This document shows, one piece after another, positions 8,176-17,276 of a stretch of 57,357 nt of DNA (within the stretch, counting starts at the first letter, position 1; the number at the start of each line of letters is the position of its first letter). The DNA lies in contig CAKOQD010000004.1 in assembly GCA_934101185.1 (NCBI GenBank), positions 1 through 57,357 on the forward strand. The letters are read 5' to 3'. The DNA is from an uncultured Bacilli bacterium (GTDB lineage Bacteria > Bacillota_I > Bacilli_A > RF39 > UBA660). Under the pieces are notes generated by a model, which made no database searches, was not told where the DNA came from, and was given only the letters and a program-made list of their open reading frames with translations. Made by a program: the position numbers and the translations under genes.

Positions 8176-10960
8176 AATTTACAGTTATATTTTTACTAAA
8201 TGTTTCAGACTCACCACGATAACTAGCAGTATATTGCACTGTATAAGAACTAAAAGCACTTGTATCAATACTACTAACCTCCTTACCAGTAGCATTATCT
8301 ATTATCTTACTAGTAATCTTAGCACTAGATGTAACATCTTCATCATTTTCATAAACCGAAACAGGATTAGATGTCGGAGTGTATGTACTTCCGATTGGTA
8401 GAGTAGTTTCTGACTCATCATTAAACTCAAACTTAATTTTTGATGCAATTGATGCTGTCGCCGGACTACTCATGTTGGTGGTAACATTCTTAAACGATGT
8501 CCTAACAGTATATGTTCCATATGGATAATTTGGAGTATAAGTATAGTAATTATCAGTAGTAAATGCTATTTGTTTACCATCCTTATAAACCCTATAACCA
8601 AATTGACCATTAGTTTTTTCACTCATATCCTCAGGTTTATTAACACTATTCCATGAAAGTTTAACTTTACCATCCACATATTCAGCAGTAAATCCAGTCG
8701 GAGTATCAAGAGTCTTATATCTACCAGATGTTTCAGTAGGTTCTGTACCACGTTTAAATAACTCTGTTATTATCATATTTGATGGAGTACTCTTACTTGG
8801 CAATAATTCAGTACCTTTTTCAACTTTTACTGATACAACACTTGAAGGTTTTTTAAATGTTGCACCATTATTATTAAATATTGCTTTAGCACAAGCTTTA
8901 TATAAGTTATTTTTATGTGTATACATAGTACCACTATAAAGGAATTGACCTTTTTTATTTTCAGTATAACCAGTCCACATTGCAAGAGATATATCTGATG
9001 TAAATCCTGCGACTAATCCATCTGGTCCAGTACCACTTGGATACCCATAATATGCTCTTGTTTTTTCATCGTAGTTTGTTGTACCAGTCTTAAGAGCTAT
9101 TTGATCAGATGCGACTCCATAAACACCAATATTTTTAGCAGTTTGTTTTAGTACATCTGCGATCATATATGCTGTTGAATCACTAATTATTTTTTTCTTT
9201 TCTGGAGCAGTTTCTTTTTCATCAATTACCTCATCAGAATTTCTAAGTACTAATTTGTTTACAGTATACGGTTCATAATAGTATCCACCATTTGAGAATA
9301 TTTGATATGCTCCCGCAAGTTGAAGAGGGGATGTACCATCGAATGCTCCCAGTGCATGAGCTTCATGTAAATATCCAGATGAATCTATTTCTGGTGTTAA
9401 TCCAACTGAAGTAACAAGCTTTTTAATCTTTTCGTTATCAACACTTCTGAAAGCTTTAACAGCAGGAATGTTTCTTGAATCTGATAATGCATATCTTAAT
9501 GTAATATCACCTTTATAAGCAAAGTCGTAGTTTACAATTTTTCCACCACCACCAGAATAAGAAGTAGGGGTGTCACTAAATATTTTAGCAGTACTCCAAT
9601 TTTCATATTCAATACCAGGTGCATAATCAAATAATGGTTTAGCAGTAGAACCTATTTGTCTTTTTATATCAGTAGCATAACTCATTGTAAGTTCGCCTTT
9701 TCTATTTCTTCCTGCTCCTAGTGCAATTATTTTACCAGTACTAGAATCAATTGCTACAACACCAGCTTGAATTGTACTATTTGGCCATTTATATGATTTA
9801 CCACTAAATACATCATTTAAAGCCTCTTGTTTCTTAGTATCCATATTAGTATATATATCCATTGAAACAGTATAAGGATCAAATCCATACTTCTTAACAA
9901 CTTCATTATAAACCGCATCTAAATATGGTTGATATTCACTAGTAGCATAAGAACTACTATTAGGACTAAGCAAATCCTCAACTGATATAGAACTTGCAAT
10001 ATCAGCTTGTTCTTGTGTTATATAACCATGTCTTACCATCAAAGATAATACATTAGCACGCCTATTCTCAGCATTTTCAGGATATATATTAGGATCATAT
10101 GTACTTGGTGCTTGGAAAAGTCCTGCAATAAGCGATGCCTCAGATAAATTAAGCTCAGTAGCATGCTTACCAAAATATGTTTGAGAAGCCTGTTCAATAC
10201 CAAATGAATTAGAACCTAAGAATGGAATATTAGCATAAAACTCAATAATTTCTTGCTTAGTATATGCCTTTTCCATTTTAAATACTGATAAATAAATATC
10301 TGTAAACTTTCTTATAATTCCTTTTATGCCATCTGCATTATCACTAGTAAAACTCTTCTTAACAACTTGCATTGTTAAAGTAGAACCACCTCCAGCATCT
10401 CTGCCAAGAAGTTGTCCTATAACTGCCTTAGCAAATCTTGGAGCATCAAGTCCATTATGTTGGAAGAATCTTGAATCTTCTGTTGCAATAATTGCATCAA
10501 TTAGTACTTCAGGTATTTCATCATATGTTACATTTTCTCTTTTATCACTACCAAATGTTGCTACTAATTTGTTTTTATTATCATAAACTCTAGTAGTTTC
10601 TCTAGTAACTAATTGTTCAGTATCAAACTTTGGAGCAGTAATAACAATGTAAGCAAAGAACAATATAAATGATAATATTCCAATAATACCAAGAGTCAAT
10701 ATTAAAATAAATATTGATTTTATTAACTTTCTCTTACCACTATTCTTAGGGTATCTATCTAGGGTAATTGTAAGTGCTATTAATATTGCAAAGAAAACCA
10801 TTATAGGAATTGTAATTATTATTCCAAACATAATAATAGATGCAATAAATAAGACAACACTAACTACTGCTAGCAACAAGATATATAAGTTTGAAATCTT
10901 CCTAGGTCTAGTATCTACAGTATTAACTTCTACTTTTTTTCTTTTAACTTTCTTCTTCAT
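8174..10960 (-). CDS. ponA: Class A penicillin-binding protein (transglycosylase/transpeptidase) with Fn3-like tail
   Basis: A bifunctional peptidoglycan synthase of 928 residues. The N-terminus is basic and has three hydrophobic segments in the first 130 residues, more than the usual single anchor. The GT51 glycosyltransferase shows ATEDSRFFQHNG and GGGSTLTMQVVKK. The transpeptidase shows the nucleophile motif GSTAKP, then SRN (in SDSRNIPA) and KTGTTN. A fibronectin-III-like domain (TPTGFTAEYVDGKVKLSW) and a short Ig-like domain end the protein. The ATG at 10975 lies inside the ribosome-binding site ATGGAGGT; the ATG at 10960 (MKKKVKRKK) is correctly spaced and is preferred. It overlaps the end of recU by 17 bases, the classic recU-ponA arrangement of Bacilli. 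Confidence 0.93.
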   Translation of the reverse strand: MKKKVKRKKVEVNTVDTRPRKISNLYILLLAVVSVVLFIASIIMFGIIITIPIMVFFAILIALTITLDRYPKNSGKRKLIKSIFILILTLGIIGILSFILFFAYIVITAPKFDTEQLVTRETTRVYDNKNKLVATFGSDKRENVTYDEIPEVLIDAIIATEDSRFFQHNGLDAPRFAKAVIGQLLGRDAGGGSTLTMQVVKKSFTSDNADGIKGIIRKFTDIYLSVFKMEKAYTKQEIIEFYANIPFLGSNSFGIEQASQTYFGKHATELNLSEASLIAGLFQAPSTYDPNIYPENAENRRANVLSLMVRHGYITQEQADIASSISVEDLLSPNSSSYATSEYQPYLDAVYNEVVKKYGFDPYTVSMDIYTNMDTKKQEALNDVFSGKSYKWPNSTIQAGVVAIDSSTGKIIALGAGRNRKGELTMSYATDIKRQIGSTAKPLFDYAPGIEYENWSTAKIFSDTPTSYSGGGGKIVNYDFAYKGDITLRYALSDSRNIPAVKAFRSVDNEKIKKLVTSVGLTPEIDSSGYLHEAHALGAFDGTSPLQLAGAYQIFSNGGYYYEPYTVNKLVLRNSDEVIDEKETAPEKKKIISDSTAYMIADVLKQTAKNIGVYGVASDQIALKTGTTNYDEKTRAYYGYPSGTGPDGLVAGFTSDISLAMWTGYTENKKGQFLYSGTMYTHKNNLYKACAKAIFNNNGATFKKPSSVVSVKVEKGTELLPSKSTPSNMIITELFKRGTEPTETSGRYKTLDTPTGFTAEYVDGKVKLSWNSVNKPEDMSEKTNGQFGYRVYKDGKQIAFTTDNYYTYTPNYPYGTYTVRTSFKNVTTNMSSPATASIASKIKFEFNDESETTLPIGSTYTPTSNPVSVYENDEDVTSSAKITSKIIDNATGKEVSSIDTSAFSSYTVQYTASYRGESETFSKNITVN

Positions 10961-11528
10961 TTTTAATACCTCCATATTTTTCTATTACTTTTAAATAGTC
11001 TACTTGTGGTTGTAATGTATCTTTTATTAAATGACCCCTTTCTTTAAAATATTCATATGGAATAGACTTTCTATCATTATTATTAATAAAATCTAATAAG
11101 TCCTCTCCAAATAAAAGATATGTTTCATTTAATGTTGTAAATCTAAGTATTATAAAACCTATACCCTTATGCCTTATAACACTTTCTATGTGTTTAATTT
11201 GATGATTATGAATATTAGATAAAGGAAAACTAGTTTTACTCTTTGTTTCTTTAGCATCAAAGTCAATATATTTTCCCTTATATATACCATTATAATCAGT
11301 AGTCGAGGGAACCTTAAAATAAGCATCAACTATTTTTTGATTTACCTGTTTCACTACCGCAACAGGAGTCGGTTTCTTATGTACAACAGCTATATCATGT
11401 AACAAATAGTACTCATTCGTAGAATTAATCTCACTTTCTAAAGTCATTCCTCTGTTTCCATAACTTTTAACTTTTTTATTAGTAGTTTTAACTATATTAT
11501 TCGGGTACTTTATCAAATTAATCACCAT
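10944..11528 (-). CDS. recU: Holliday junction resolvase RecU
   Basis: A protein of about 190 residues matching RecU: NRGMTLESEIN, IAVVHKKPTPV, the nuclease core STTDYNGIYKGKYIDFDAKET with the catalytic Asp/Glu/Lys set, then TSFPLSNIHNHQ. It resolves Holliday junctions during recombinational repair and chromosome segregation. Two starts are possible: ATG at 11528 without a clear ribosome-binding site, or TTG at 11516, which gives (M)IKYPN like the B. subtilis N-terminus and has GGTGAT just upstream. The second may be the true one. It is co-transcribed with ponA. Confidence 0.92.
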   Translation of the reverse strand: MVINLIKYPNNIVKTTNKKVKSYGNRGMTLESEINSTNEYYLLHDIAVVHKKPTPVAVVKQVNQKIVDAYFKVPSTTDYNGIYKGKYIDFDAKETKSKTSFPLSNIHNHQIKHIESVIRHKGIGFIILRFTTLNETYLLFGEDLLDFINNNDRKSIPYEYFKERGHLIKDTLQPQVDYLKVIEKYGGIKNEEES

Positions 11529-11640
11529 AACAAAATTATACTACATTATTATATTATTTTCCATATTAATTAGCGAAACTTGACATCTATTGTCGTATTT
11601 GATGAATTTTTTTAAATATTAGTATATATTTATATTGGGA

Positions 11641-12236
11641 GTGATTAAAATATGAAAAACGAAGAACTAATTTTTTTAATGAATAAGATGATTTATGATG
11701 TAAAAAGTACAAGAATAGATATTGGTTATAAGTATCTGAAAAAAGAGTATAAATAGATTATATTCATGTGATTTAAATTATTGATAATGCCAGGGGTAAA
11801 TAGCAAAACTATACAACTCCAGCAAATCAAATATATCTGAACACATAAAACATATATTAGTATAAAAAGAAGAAAAAACAACACTAACAAGCATTGATAA
11901 CTATAAAATAAATGAAGAAGATTATAAGTATTCGATAAATACATTAAAAACAAAAGAAGTATATTTAAAAGATTATAACTATATTATAACTTTTTTAATA
12001 GCTAAAGAAGATTGTGTGGTAGGAAATATAAGTGGTTGGTTTTTTGTGATAAAGGATATAACAATATATTTAAAGGATCTTAATGACAAAAGGGCTTTGA
12101 TATATACAAACTTAATTTTCAACAAGATTATTCATCAATATTAACTACAATTAATAATCAAATGAGTGGACTTAGTCATTTTGAGATTGATAATGTTAAT
12201 AAAAATGTTTTTACTTTAAGTAGAAGAATTAAATAG
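11641..12236 (+). pseudogene. Decayed gene of unknown function
   Basis: A ribosome-binding-like GGGAGTGATT and ATG at 11652 open a 34-codon reading frame (MKNEELIFLMNKM...) that ends in TAG. From about 11866 to 12141 a second frame is open without a start (SIDNYKINEEDYKYS, IAKEDCVVGNISGWFF). Near 12105 the coding signal moves to the next frame, which continues (NFQQDYSSILTTINNQ, ending FTLSRRIK) to TAG at 12234-12236. The pieces look like one former gene broken by a stop and a frameshift. No function is recognised. The intergenic stretch before it (11529-11640) shows nothing distinctive. Confidence 0.55.
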
Positions 12237-12254
12237 GCTAGTGCTTATTTTTTT
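12232..12254 (+). terminator. Terminator after the decayed gene
   Basis: Arms AATAGGC and GCTTATT around TAGT, followed by T residues; it overlaps the last stop codon of the decayed frame. Confidence 0.6.
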
Positions 12255-12292
12255 AATTTTATAGTAAAAAATTAATATATTTCTTTAAATCA

Positions 12293-12322
12293 TTGACCTT
12301 TCATACAAATCAATGATAAAAT
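12293..12322 (+). promoter_or_regulatory. Promoter of the nucleoside phosphorylase gene
   Basis: TTGACC, 18-bp spacer, TAAAAT, 28 bases before the ATG at 12351. Confidence 0.6.
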
Positions 12323-12350
12323 ACAATTAAATTAACCGGAGGTTATACCT

Positions 12351-13601
12351 ATGAAAGAAAAAATAATAGAAAAATTTAATTTAGGAAAAACTTTAACATA
12401 CGATGAATTATCATATTTCTTTAATGGTTATTTATCAAATGATGTATCTGATGAAGAAATGACCATTGTTCTTAAAAATATATGTAAAAATGGTCTTAGT
12501 GAACAAGAAATCTTTGATCTTGTTGATATCTTTATAAAAAGTGGAGACACACTACACTTTGACTTTCCAACAATAGATAAACATTCAACCGGAGGAGTCG
12601 GGGATAAAACAACATTGGTAGTCCTTTCAATACTAGCATCATGTGGAGTAAAAATAGTAAAAATGAGTGGACGTGCTCTTGGATATACCGGGGGTACAAT
12701 AGATAAATTAGAAAGCATCGGAGTAAATGTTAATCTAACTTATGAAGAAGTACTAAAACAAGTAAATGATATTGGAATGGTAATTACATCACAAACTAAA
12801 AACCTATGTCCAATGGACAAAAAAGTCTATGCCCTAAGAGATGTAACCGGAACAACTAATTCTCTTGCTCTTATCGCTATTAGTATAATGAGTAAAAAAA
12901 TCGCCGGAGGATCAGATAATATCCTAATCGATGTTAAAGTAGGACGTGGTGCACTTGTAAGAACTGCTAAAGAGGCTAAGAAATTAGCAGACTTAATGAT
13001 TAGTATTGGTAAAAAATACAATAAAAAAGTAGTATGTATGCTTACTAGAATGGATAATCCTCTAGGAAATAATATAGGAAACTCTATTGAAATACTTGAA
13101 GTCCTAGATGTATTAAAAGATAAAGTTAGAAATAATCTATATTACCTAAGCTATGATATGGCAAGTGTAATGCTTAGCATATATACTGGAATGAAAATAC
13201 GTGATGCAAGAAACAAAGTAAAAGAAGCAATTACAAGTGGAAAAGCATACGATAAATTTGTAGAGTTTGTTAACTATCAAGGAGGAAAACTTGAAATAAG
13301 ACTAGAAAGACCAATTGAAATTTATGCCAAAGAAAGTGGATTTATAAAATCAATTGATGCTAAAGAATTAGGAAGTCTTTCTATGGAACTTGGCGCAGGT
13401 AGAAGCCTAACTAATAAAAACATTGACTATAATGCGGGAATAATTCTTGAAAAAAATGTATGTGACTTTGTATCACGCGGAGAAACTCTATGCATGCTAT
13501 ATGGAAAAAATTCTGTTGATATTGATCGTGCTTTTAAAGCATTTAAAATTCAAAAAAATAGACCATTTATGAAATCAATAGTTATAAAAACAATAAAATA
13601 G
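12351..13601 (+). CDS. pdp: Pyrimidine-nucleoside phosphorylase
   Basis: Cleaves uridine or (deoxy)thymidine with phosphate to give base and (deoxy)ribose 1-phosphate, in pyrimidine salvage. Family signatures: DKHSTGGVGDKTT, the motif SGRALGYTGGTIDKLES (thymidine/pyrimidine-nucleoside phosphorylase signature), ALRDVTGTTNS and DVKVGRGA. The C-terminal domain ends SRGETLCMLYG. It has 416 residues against about 430 in Bacillus Pdp, so it is essentially full length. The start follows CCGGAGGT. It is monocistronic: its own promoter lies upstream and a terminator follows. Whether it is Pdp or the narrower DeoA cannot be settled from sequence alone, but Firmicute enzymes of this type are usually Pdp. 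Confidence 0.92.
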   Translation: MKEKIIEKFNLGKTLTYDELSYFFNGYLSNDVSDEEMTIVLKNICKNGLSEQEIFDLVDIFIKSGDTLHFDFPTIDKHSTGGVGDKTTLVVLSILASCGVKIVKMSGRALGYTGGTIDKLESIGVNVNLTYEEVLKQVNDIGMVITSQTKNLCPMDKKVYALRDVTGTTNSLALIAISIMSKKIAGGSDNILIDVKVGRGALVRTAKEAKKLADLMISIGKKYNKKVVCMLTRMDNPLGNNIGNSIEILEVLDVLKDKVRNNLYYLSYDMASVMLSIYTGMKIRDARNKVKEAITSGKAYDKFVEFVNYQGGKLEIRLERPIEIYAKESGFIKSIDAKELGSLSMELGAGRSLTNKNIDYNAGIILEKNVCDFVSRGETLCMLYGKNSVDIDRAFKAFKIQKNRPFMKSIVIKTIK

Positions 13602-13630
13602 TGTTGACAAAAGTTGACACTATTTTTTTA
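13598..13630 (+). terminator. Terminator after pdp
   Basis: ATAGTGT and ACACTAT arms followed by seven T residues, directly after the stop codon. Confidence 0.75.
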
Positions 13631-13635
13631 TTTTG

Positions 13636-13664
13636 TTGCTATATTTTAAAATTTATTTTATACT
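13636..13664 (+). promoter_or_regulatory. Promoter of the dockerin-like surface protein gene
   Basis: TTGCTA, 17-bp spacer, TATACT, 28 bases before the ATG at 13693. Confidence 0.6.
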
Positions 13665-13692
13665 TGATTTATAACGATATGGAGGTTTTAAA

Positions 13693-16002
13693 ATGAAAAA
13701 CAAAAAAATATTTACAATTTTGATACTATTTACTATGTTATGCAACATATTTAGTCCATTTATGATGATGGTCAATGCAGAGGAGACAACTATTAATGAT
13801 TACATCAATTCATTAAATAATAGTATTAATCTAATTAATACAAAACTTGAACTATCTAAAAATAGTATTTCATCTACTAATATTACTTATGAGTCAGCTT
13901 TAATAACTATTGAAAGTGATATTTCTAATCTTAATAATAAAATAAATAATTTAAATAATGAAATATCAAATATAAACTTAAGTAATTTAGTACAAAATAA
14001 TACAGAGTTAAATAATAAGTATAATGATTACTTATCAAAAGGATGTAAAGATCAAACACTAGACATCAACAACATAACAGATATAAACTGTTCTTATGAA
14101 GAAAATGGTATTATTATAAATAATAACTTTATAGAAAAAAATGATATAATTAATCAAATAAATATTAACTATATTAAACCAGTACAAGATGAAATTAATA
14201 ACTATAATAACAACTATGATAATAAGATAAATGAGTATAAAGAAATATTTAATAATTATTTTGATAATGAATATAAAAATACTTTACAAAATGCTGAAGA
14301 AACATATAATAAAATTAAAAACTTTATAGTAAATAATCAAACTAATGGAAACAAAACCAATGAATTAGAAGTCTTTAATAGTATAGAGGAAGATCTTAAT
14401 AAGATTAAAAACTATAAAACAGCATGCAATATTAATGAAATATCCAATATTAAAAACAATATTAATTCATTAGTGACAAGTATTAACAACAAAAGTACTG
14501 TATTCCATAATGAAAATAAGAATTATATAGAATTAGGTCTTGATACTGCAATATCAAATTTGACAAGTAAATATACTGATTTAGTAAGTTCATATAAAAA
14601 TTGGCTAAATACAAAAAATATAGATATTAATAACATCACAGATGAACAAATGCTATCAAATATAGATAGTGAATTTAGTAACTTATTTGCAACAACAGTT
14701 GATATAACAAATGAATACAATAGACTAAATGATGAAATAAATGCCTATTTAGAAAGAATGCCTAGTGACAAAGAAACACTTGATAATTTAATGCAAAATC
14801 TAAATACAATAAATAGTAAACTTAATACAAATATAATATTTACTTACATAGAAAACTTAATTGAACAATCAGATTTACCTGATGAAGACACTGTAGATAG
14901 ATTATTATTTGTCAAAAAGTTTCAAATCAAAGAAAGTGTAAAAGAAAAACTTATAAATAAAAAAAATAGTTTCTATACATTTAGTATAAATAATTATGAT
15001 TATAAAATAGCTAATGATAAAATAATTATATATAATAATTTAACAATTCCAACTGATTTAGAAAATAGTATTTTATATAATCAAACATTTAGAATAGAAA
15101 ATAATATGTTATATTTAAATGATAGAAATGATGAATTTCTTAACAAATATAAAATAGTACTATCTGGTGATCTTAATAGCGATTACATACTAGATGAACA
15201 AGATTTAGACTTATTACATCAACTAATAGTATCAAAAAATATAGAAGAAGAACAATTACTACTTGGAGATCTAAACAAAGATGGTATATTAGATGTTATA
15301 GATTTAGGTATACTAAATAACTTAGTAAACTATAATCAAAATATAACAACTGAGGCTTCATATAGAATTACTAAATCTATTAAAGATAATACTATTACTT
15401 ATAATATATATTTAAAAAGTAATGGAAATGTAAATGGATTTAGTTATAAAATTAAAACTAGTAAAGACTTAACTCTAAAAAAAATAGTTACTAATAATAA
15501 AGTATTGACAAAAGATGATTTAGTAATAGGATATGGATCATTTAATGATGGAGACTTACTACTAAGTATTATCTATGATCAAAATGATACAAAAGAAGAT
15601 TATACTATATTTGAAATATATGATGGTATAATAACATTTAATAATTTTTCTAAAGATTCAAACTATAAAGATGTAGTAAAAAATATAAAAGAAGAAACTA
15701 CACCTACTAATACTAATAACATTGTTAATACTAATAATGCTAATAGTAATAACAATGTAGTAGTACAAGAATTAGAAGTAGAAAAAGAAGAAATAAAAAC
15801 AACAAAAGATGAATTAGAAGATAATAATAAAAATGTTACAATAACAGATTTAGAAGACACTAATAAAGATAAAATTGAATGGAAAAATATTATAAAAGTA
15901 ATTGTTATTGTATTACTTGGTGCACTTATTATCTATTTCTTAAGTAAAGAAGATAATAATGAAAATAAAACTGACAATAAAAATAATATATTAAATGAAT
16001 AG
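13693..16002 (+). CDS. Secreted coiled-coil protein with dockerin-like repeat and C-terminal membrane anchor
   Basis: A 769-residue surface protein. Residues 1-29 form a signal peptide ending near NAEE. Residues 30-430 are Asn/Lys/Glu-rich, alpha-helical coiled coil. Near 495-550 lie two Asp/Asn-rich calcium-loop repeats, each starting GDLN (GDLNSDYILDEQDL and GDLNKDGILDVIDL), the pattern of a type I dockerin. Residues about 555-660 form a beta-rich segment (NGFSYKIKTSKDLT) that resembles a cohesin- or carbohydrate-binding-type fold, only by pattern. A linker rich in Asn, Thr and Glu leads to a transmembrane helix near 734-752 and a short charged cytoplasmic tail. No sortase motif is seen. 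The role could be adhesion or surface assembly; the partner is unknown. Confidence 0.65.
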   Translation: MKNKKIFTILILFTMLCNIFSPFMMMVNAEETTINDYINSLNNSINLINTKLELSKNSISSTNITYESALITIESDISNLNNKINNLNNEISNINLSNLVQNNTELNNKYNDYLSKGCKDQTLDINNITDINCSYEENGIIINNNFIEKNDIINQININYIKPVQDEINNYNNNYDNKINEYKEIFNNYFDNEYKNTLQNAEETYNKIKNFIVNNQTNGNKTNELEVFNSIEEDLNKIKNYKTACNINEISNIKNNINSLVTSINNKSTVFHNENKNYIELGLDTAISNLTSKYTDLVSSYKNWLNTKNIDINNITDEQMLSNIDSEFSNLFATTVDITNEYNRLNDEINAYLERMPSDKETLDNLMQNLNTINSKLNTNIIFTYIENLIEQSDLPDEDTVDRLLFVKKFQIKESVKEKLINKKNSFYTFSINNYDYKIANDKIIIYNNLTIPTDLENSILYNQTFRIENNMLYLNDRNDEFLNKYKIVLSGDLNSDYILDEQDLDLLHQLIVSKNIEEEQLLLGDLNKDGILDVIDLGILNNLVNYNQNITTEASYRITKSIKDNTITYNIYLKSNGNVNGFSYKIKTSKDLTLKKIVTNNKVLTKDDLVIGYGSFNDGDLLLSIIYDQNDTKEDYTIFEIYDGIITFNNFSKDSNYKDVVKNIKEETTPTNTNNIVNTNNANSNNNVVVQELEVEKEEIKTTKDELEDNNKNVTITDLEDTNKDKIEWKNIIKVIVIVLLGALIIYFLSKEDNNENKTDNKNNILNE

Positions 16003-16024
16003 TACTTGAAAAAGTACTTTTTTT
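16001..16024 (+). terminator. Terminator overlapping the -35 of the next gene
   Basis: AGTACTT, GAAA loop, AAGTACT, then a T run. Its loop contains the TTGAAA of the downstream promoter. Confidence 0.7.
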
Positions 16025-16034
16025 GTTATAAAAT
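16006..16034 (+). promoter_or_regulatory. Promoter of phase-variable surface gene A
   Basis: TTGAAA, 17-bp spacer, TAAAAT. The following sequence AACTTATAAGAAACTA leads straight into the Shine-Dalgarno sequence and is shared with copies at 26.8, 37.5 and 48.0 kb. Confidence 0.7.
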
Positions 16035-16050
16035 TAACTTATAAGAAACT

Positions 16051-17169
16051 ATGGAGGTAAAACTATGGAAAACAAATATTCGTATGGGGGGGGGGCAAAA
16101 TACTTATAAGATAAACCCTTTATTTAAAGATGTAAAAGAGTATAATAAATATCTATTATCATTAATAGGTATTTTCGTGTTATTATTAACAGGAATAATA
16201 TCTTATAATTATACAAATACATCATATGCCAAATGGAGTAGTAGTGTAGAATCAAAAAACATTCTTAAATTACATGTTAAAACTGAAAAGAGTGCTTCAG
16301 AATTTGCAAAGACAAATGTGAAAACAGGTGGATTAGAAGAAATAACACATGAAATAGATGATACACTTCAAGTTGATGAAAGATTTAAAACAGAATATAG
16401 ATATCGCGGAGGAAATGTAAATAACTATGTAACATTTAATAATGAGGTATGGAGAATAATAGGAATAATACCTACTGAAGACACAGATGGTAATGTAGAA
16501 GATAGATTTAAGATAATAAGAGATACTTCAATAGGAAATAAATATTGGGATGACAATTATAAAGCTTGTTGGACAACAAGTACATTAAATGAATATTTAA
16601 ATGTTGGCAAGCATTATTATAATACAATAAATGAAGAATCGAAAAATATGATAGGAACAACAAAATATTATCTTGGAGGATATAGTGACACCTATAATAT
16701 AAATTCTGATACAATGTGGCAATATGAAAGAAAGAAAAAGAATGGGAATGATTGCAAATATGATTATGATAACAACAGTCAAAGTGGAACAGAGTGTTAT
16801 TTTGTCAATATTAATCCAATAATGCAAAATGATTCAGATAAAAAGATAGCAATAATGTATACAAGCGATTATGGATATGCAGCATCAAAAAAATGTACAA
16901 GTAATTTATATGGATATTCTAGTTCTACAGATTGTAAAACAACAAATAACTGGTTAGATAAAAGTGAAGCCACATGGTTACTTTCGCAAGATACTACTTT
17001 TTATGGTAGTTCAGGTGCATTTGCTATATCAAGTACTGGAAGTGTTAATTATGATGTAAGCACAGGAGTTGGCCAATACAATGTATACCCAGTTCTAACT
17101 TTATCATCGAATGTAAAGATTTCAAGTGGAAATGGAACTTTGGAACAACCATATCAACTAAGTTTATAA
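16051..17169 (+). CDS. Surface protein, DUF6273-like, with poly-G phase-variable start (copy A)
   Basis: Short member of the five-gene family. The natural start is ATG 16065 (MENKYSY), six bases after GGAGGT, but the tract of ten G at 16086-16095 throws it out of frame and it stops after 14 codons. As sequenced, the long frame is reached only from ATG 16051, which lies inside the Shine-Dalgarno sequence and has none of its own. After the tract come QNTYKINPLFKD, a signal/anchor helix (LLSLIGIFVLLLTGIISY) and the DUF6273-like domain: HEIDDTLQV, YRYRGG, VWRIIGIIPTED, MIGTTKYYLGGY, WQYERK, SDYGYAASKKC, NNWLDKS and a terminal PVLTLSSNVKISSG. It lacks the TasA-like domain of the long members. The role is unknown; secretion and variation suggest a surface antigen or adhesin. 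Confidence 0.75.
   Translation: MEVKLWKTNIRMGGGQNTYKINPLFKDVKEYNKYLLSLIGIFVLLLTGIISYNYTNTSYAKWSSSVESKNILKLHVKTEKSASEFAKTNVKTGGLEEITHEIDDTLQVDERFKTEYRYRGGNVNNYVTFNNEVWRIIGIIPTEDTDGNVEDRFKIIRDTSIGNKYWDDNYKACWTTSTLNEYLNVGKHYYNTINEESKNMIGTTKYYLGGYSDTYNINSDTMWQYERKKKNGNDCKYDYDNNSQSGTECYFVNINPIMQNDSDKKIAIMYTSDYGYAASKKCTSNLYGYSSSTDCKTTNNWLDKSEATWLLSQDTTFYGSSGAFAISSTGSVNYDVSTGVGQYNVYPVLTLSSNVKISSGNGTLEQPYQLSL
16086..16095 (+). repeat. Poly-G tract (G10), probable phase-variation switch
   Basis: Ten consecutive G seven codons after the natural start ATG 16065. A length of 9 or 12 would put that start in frame; a length of 10 puts the upstream ATG 16051 in frame; a length of 11 closes both. Such a run is very unlikely by chance in DNA this AT-rich. 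Confidence 0.85.
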
Positions 17170-17211
17170 AACAATTTAACAATAAGTTAATATAACAAAA
17201 ATATCTAATAT

Positions 17212-17246
17212 AAACTAGTAAGTTTAATTACTTATTAGTTTTTTTA
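17212..17246 (+). terminator. Terminator after copy A
   Basis: AAACTAGTAAGT and ACTTATTAGTTT arms followed by T residues. Confidence 0.75.
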
Positions 17247-17276
17247 TGATATAATTATTTATGGAAGTGATAAAAA

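Noticed and set aside
8147..8401. Plus-strand frame over the end of ponA
   Set aside because: Antisense shadow of a strongly supported gene, beginning inside a terminator hairpin.
10961..10975. Longer start for the class A penicillin-binding protein
   Set aside because: That ATG is part of the Shine-Dalgarno sequence ATGGAGGT; the next in-frame ATG is ideally spaced.
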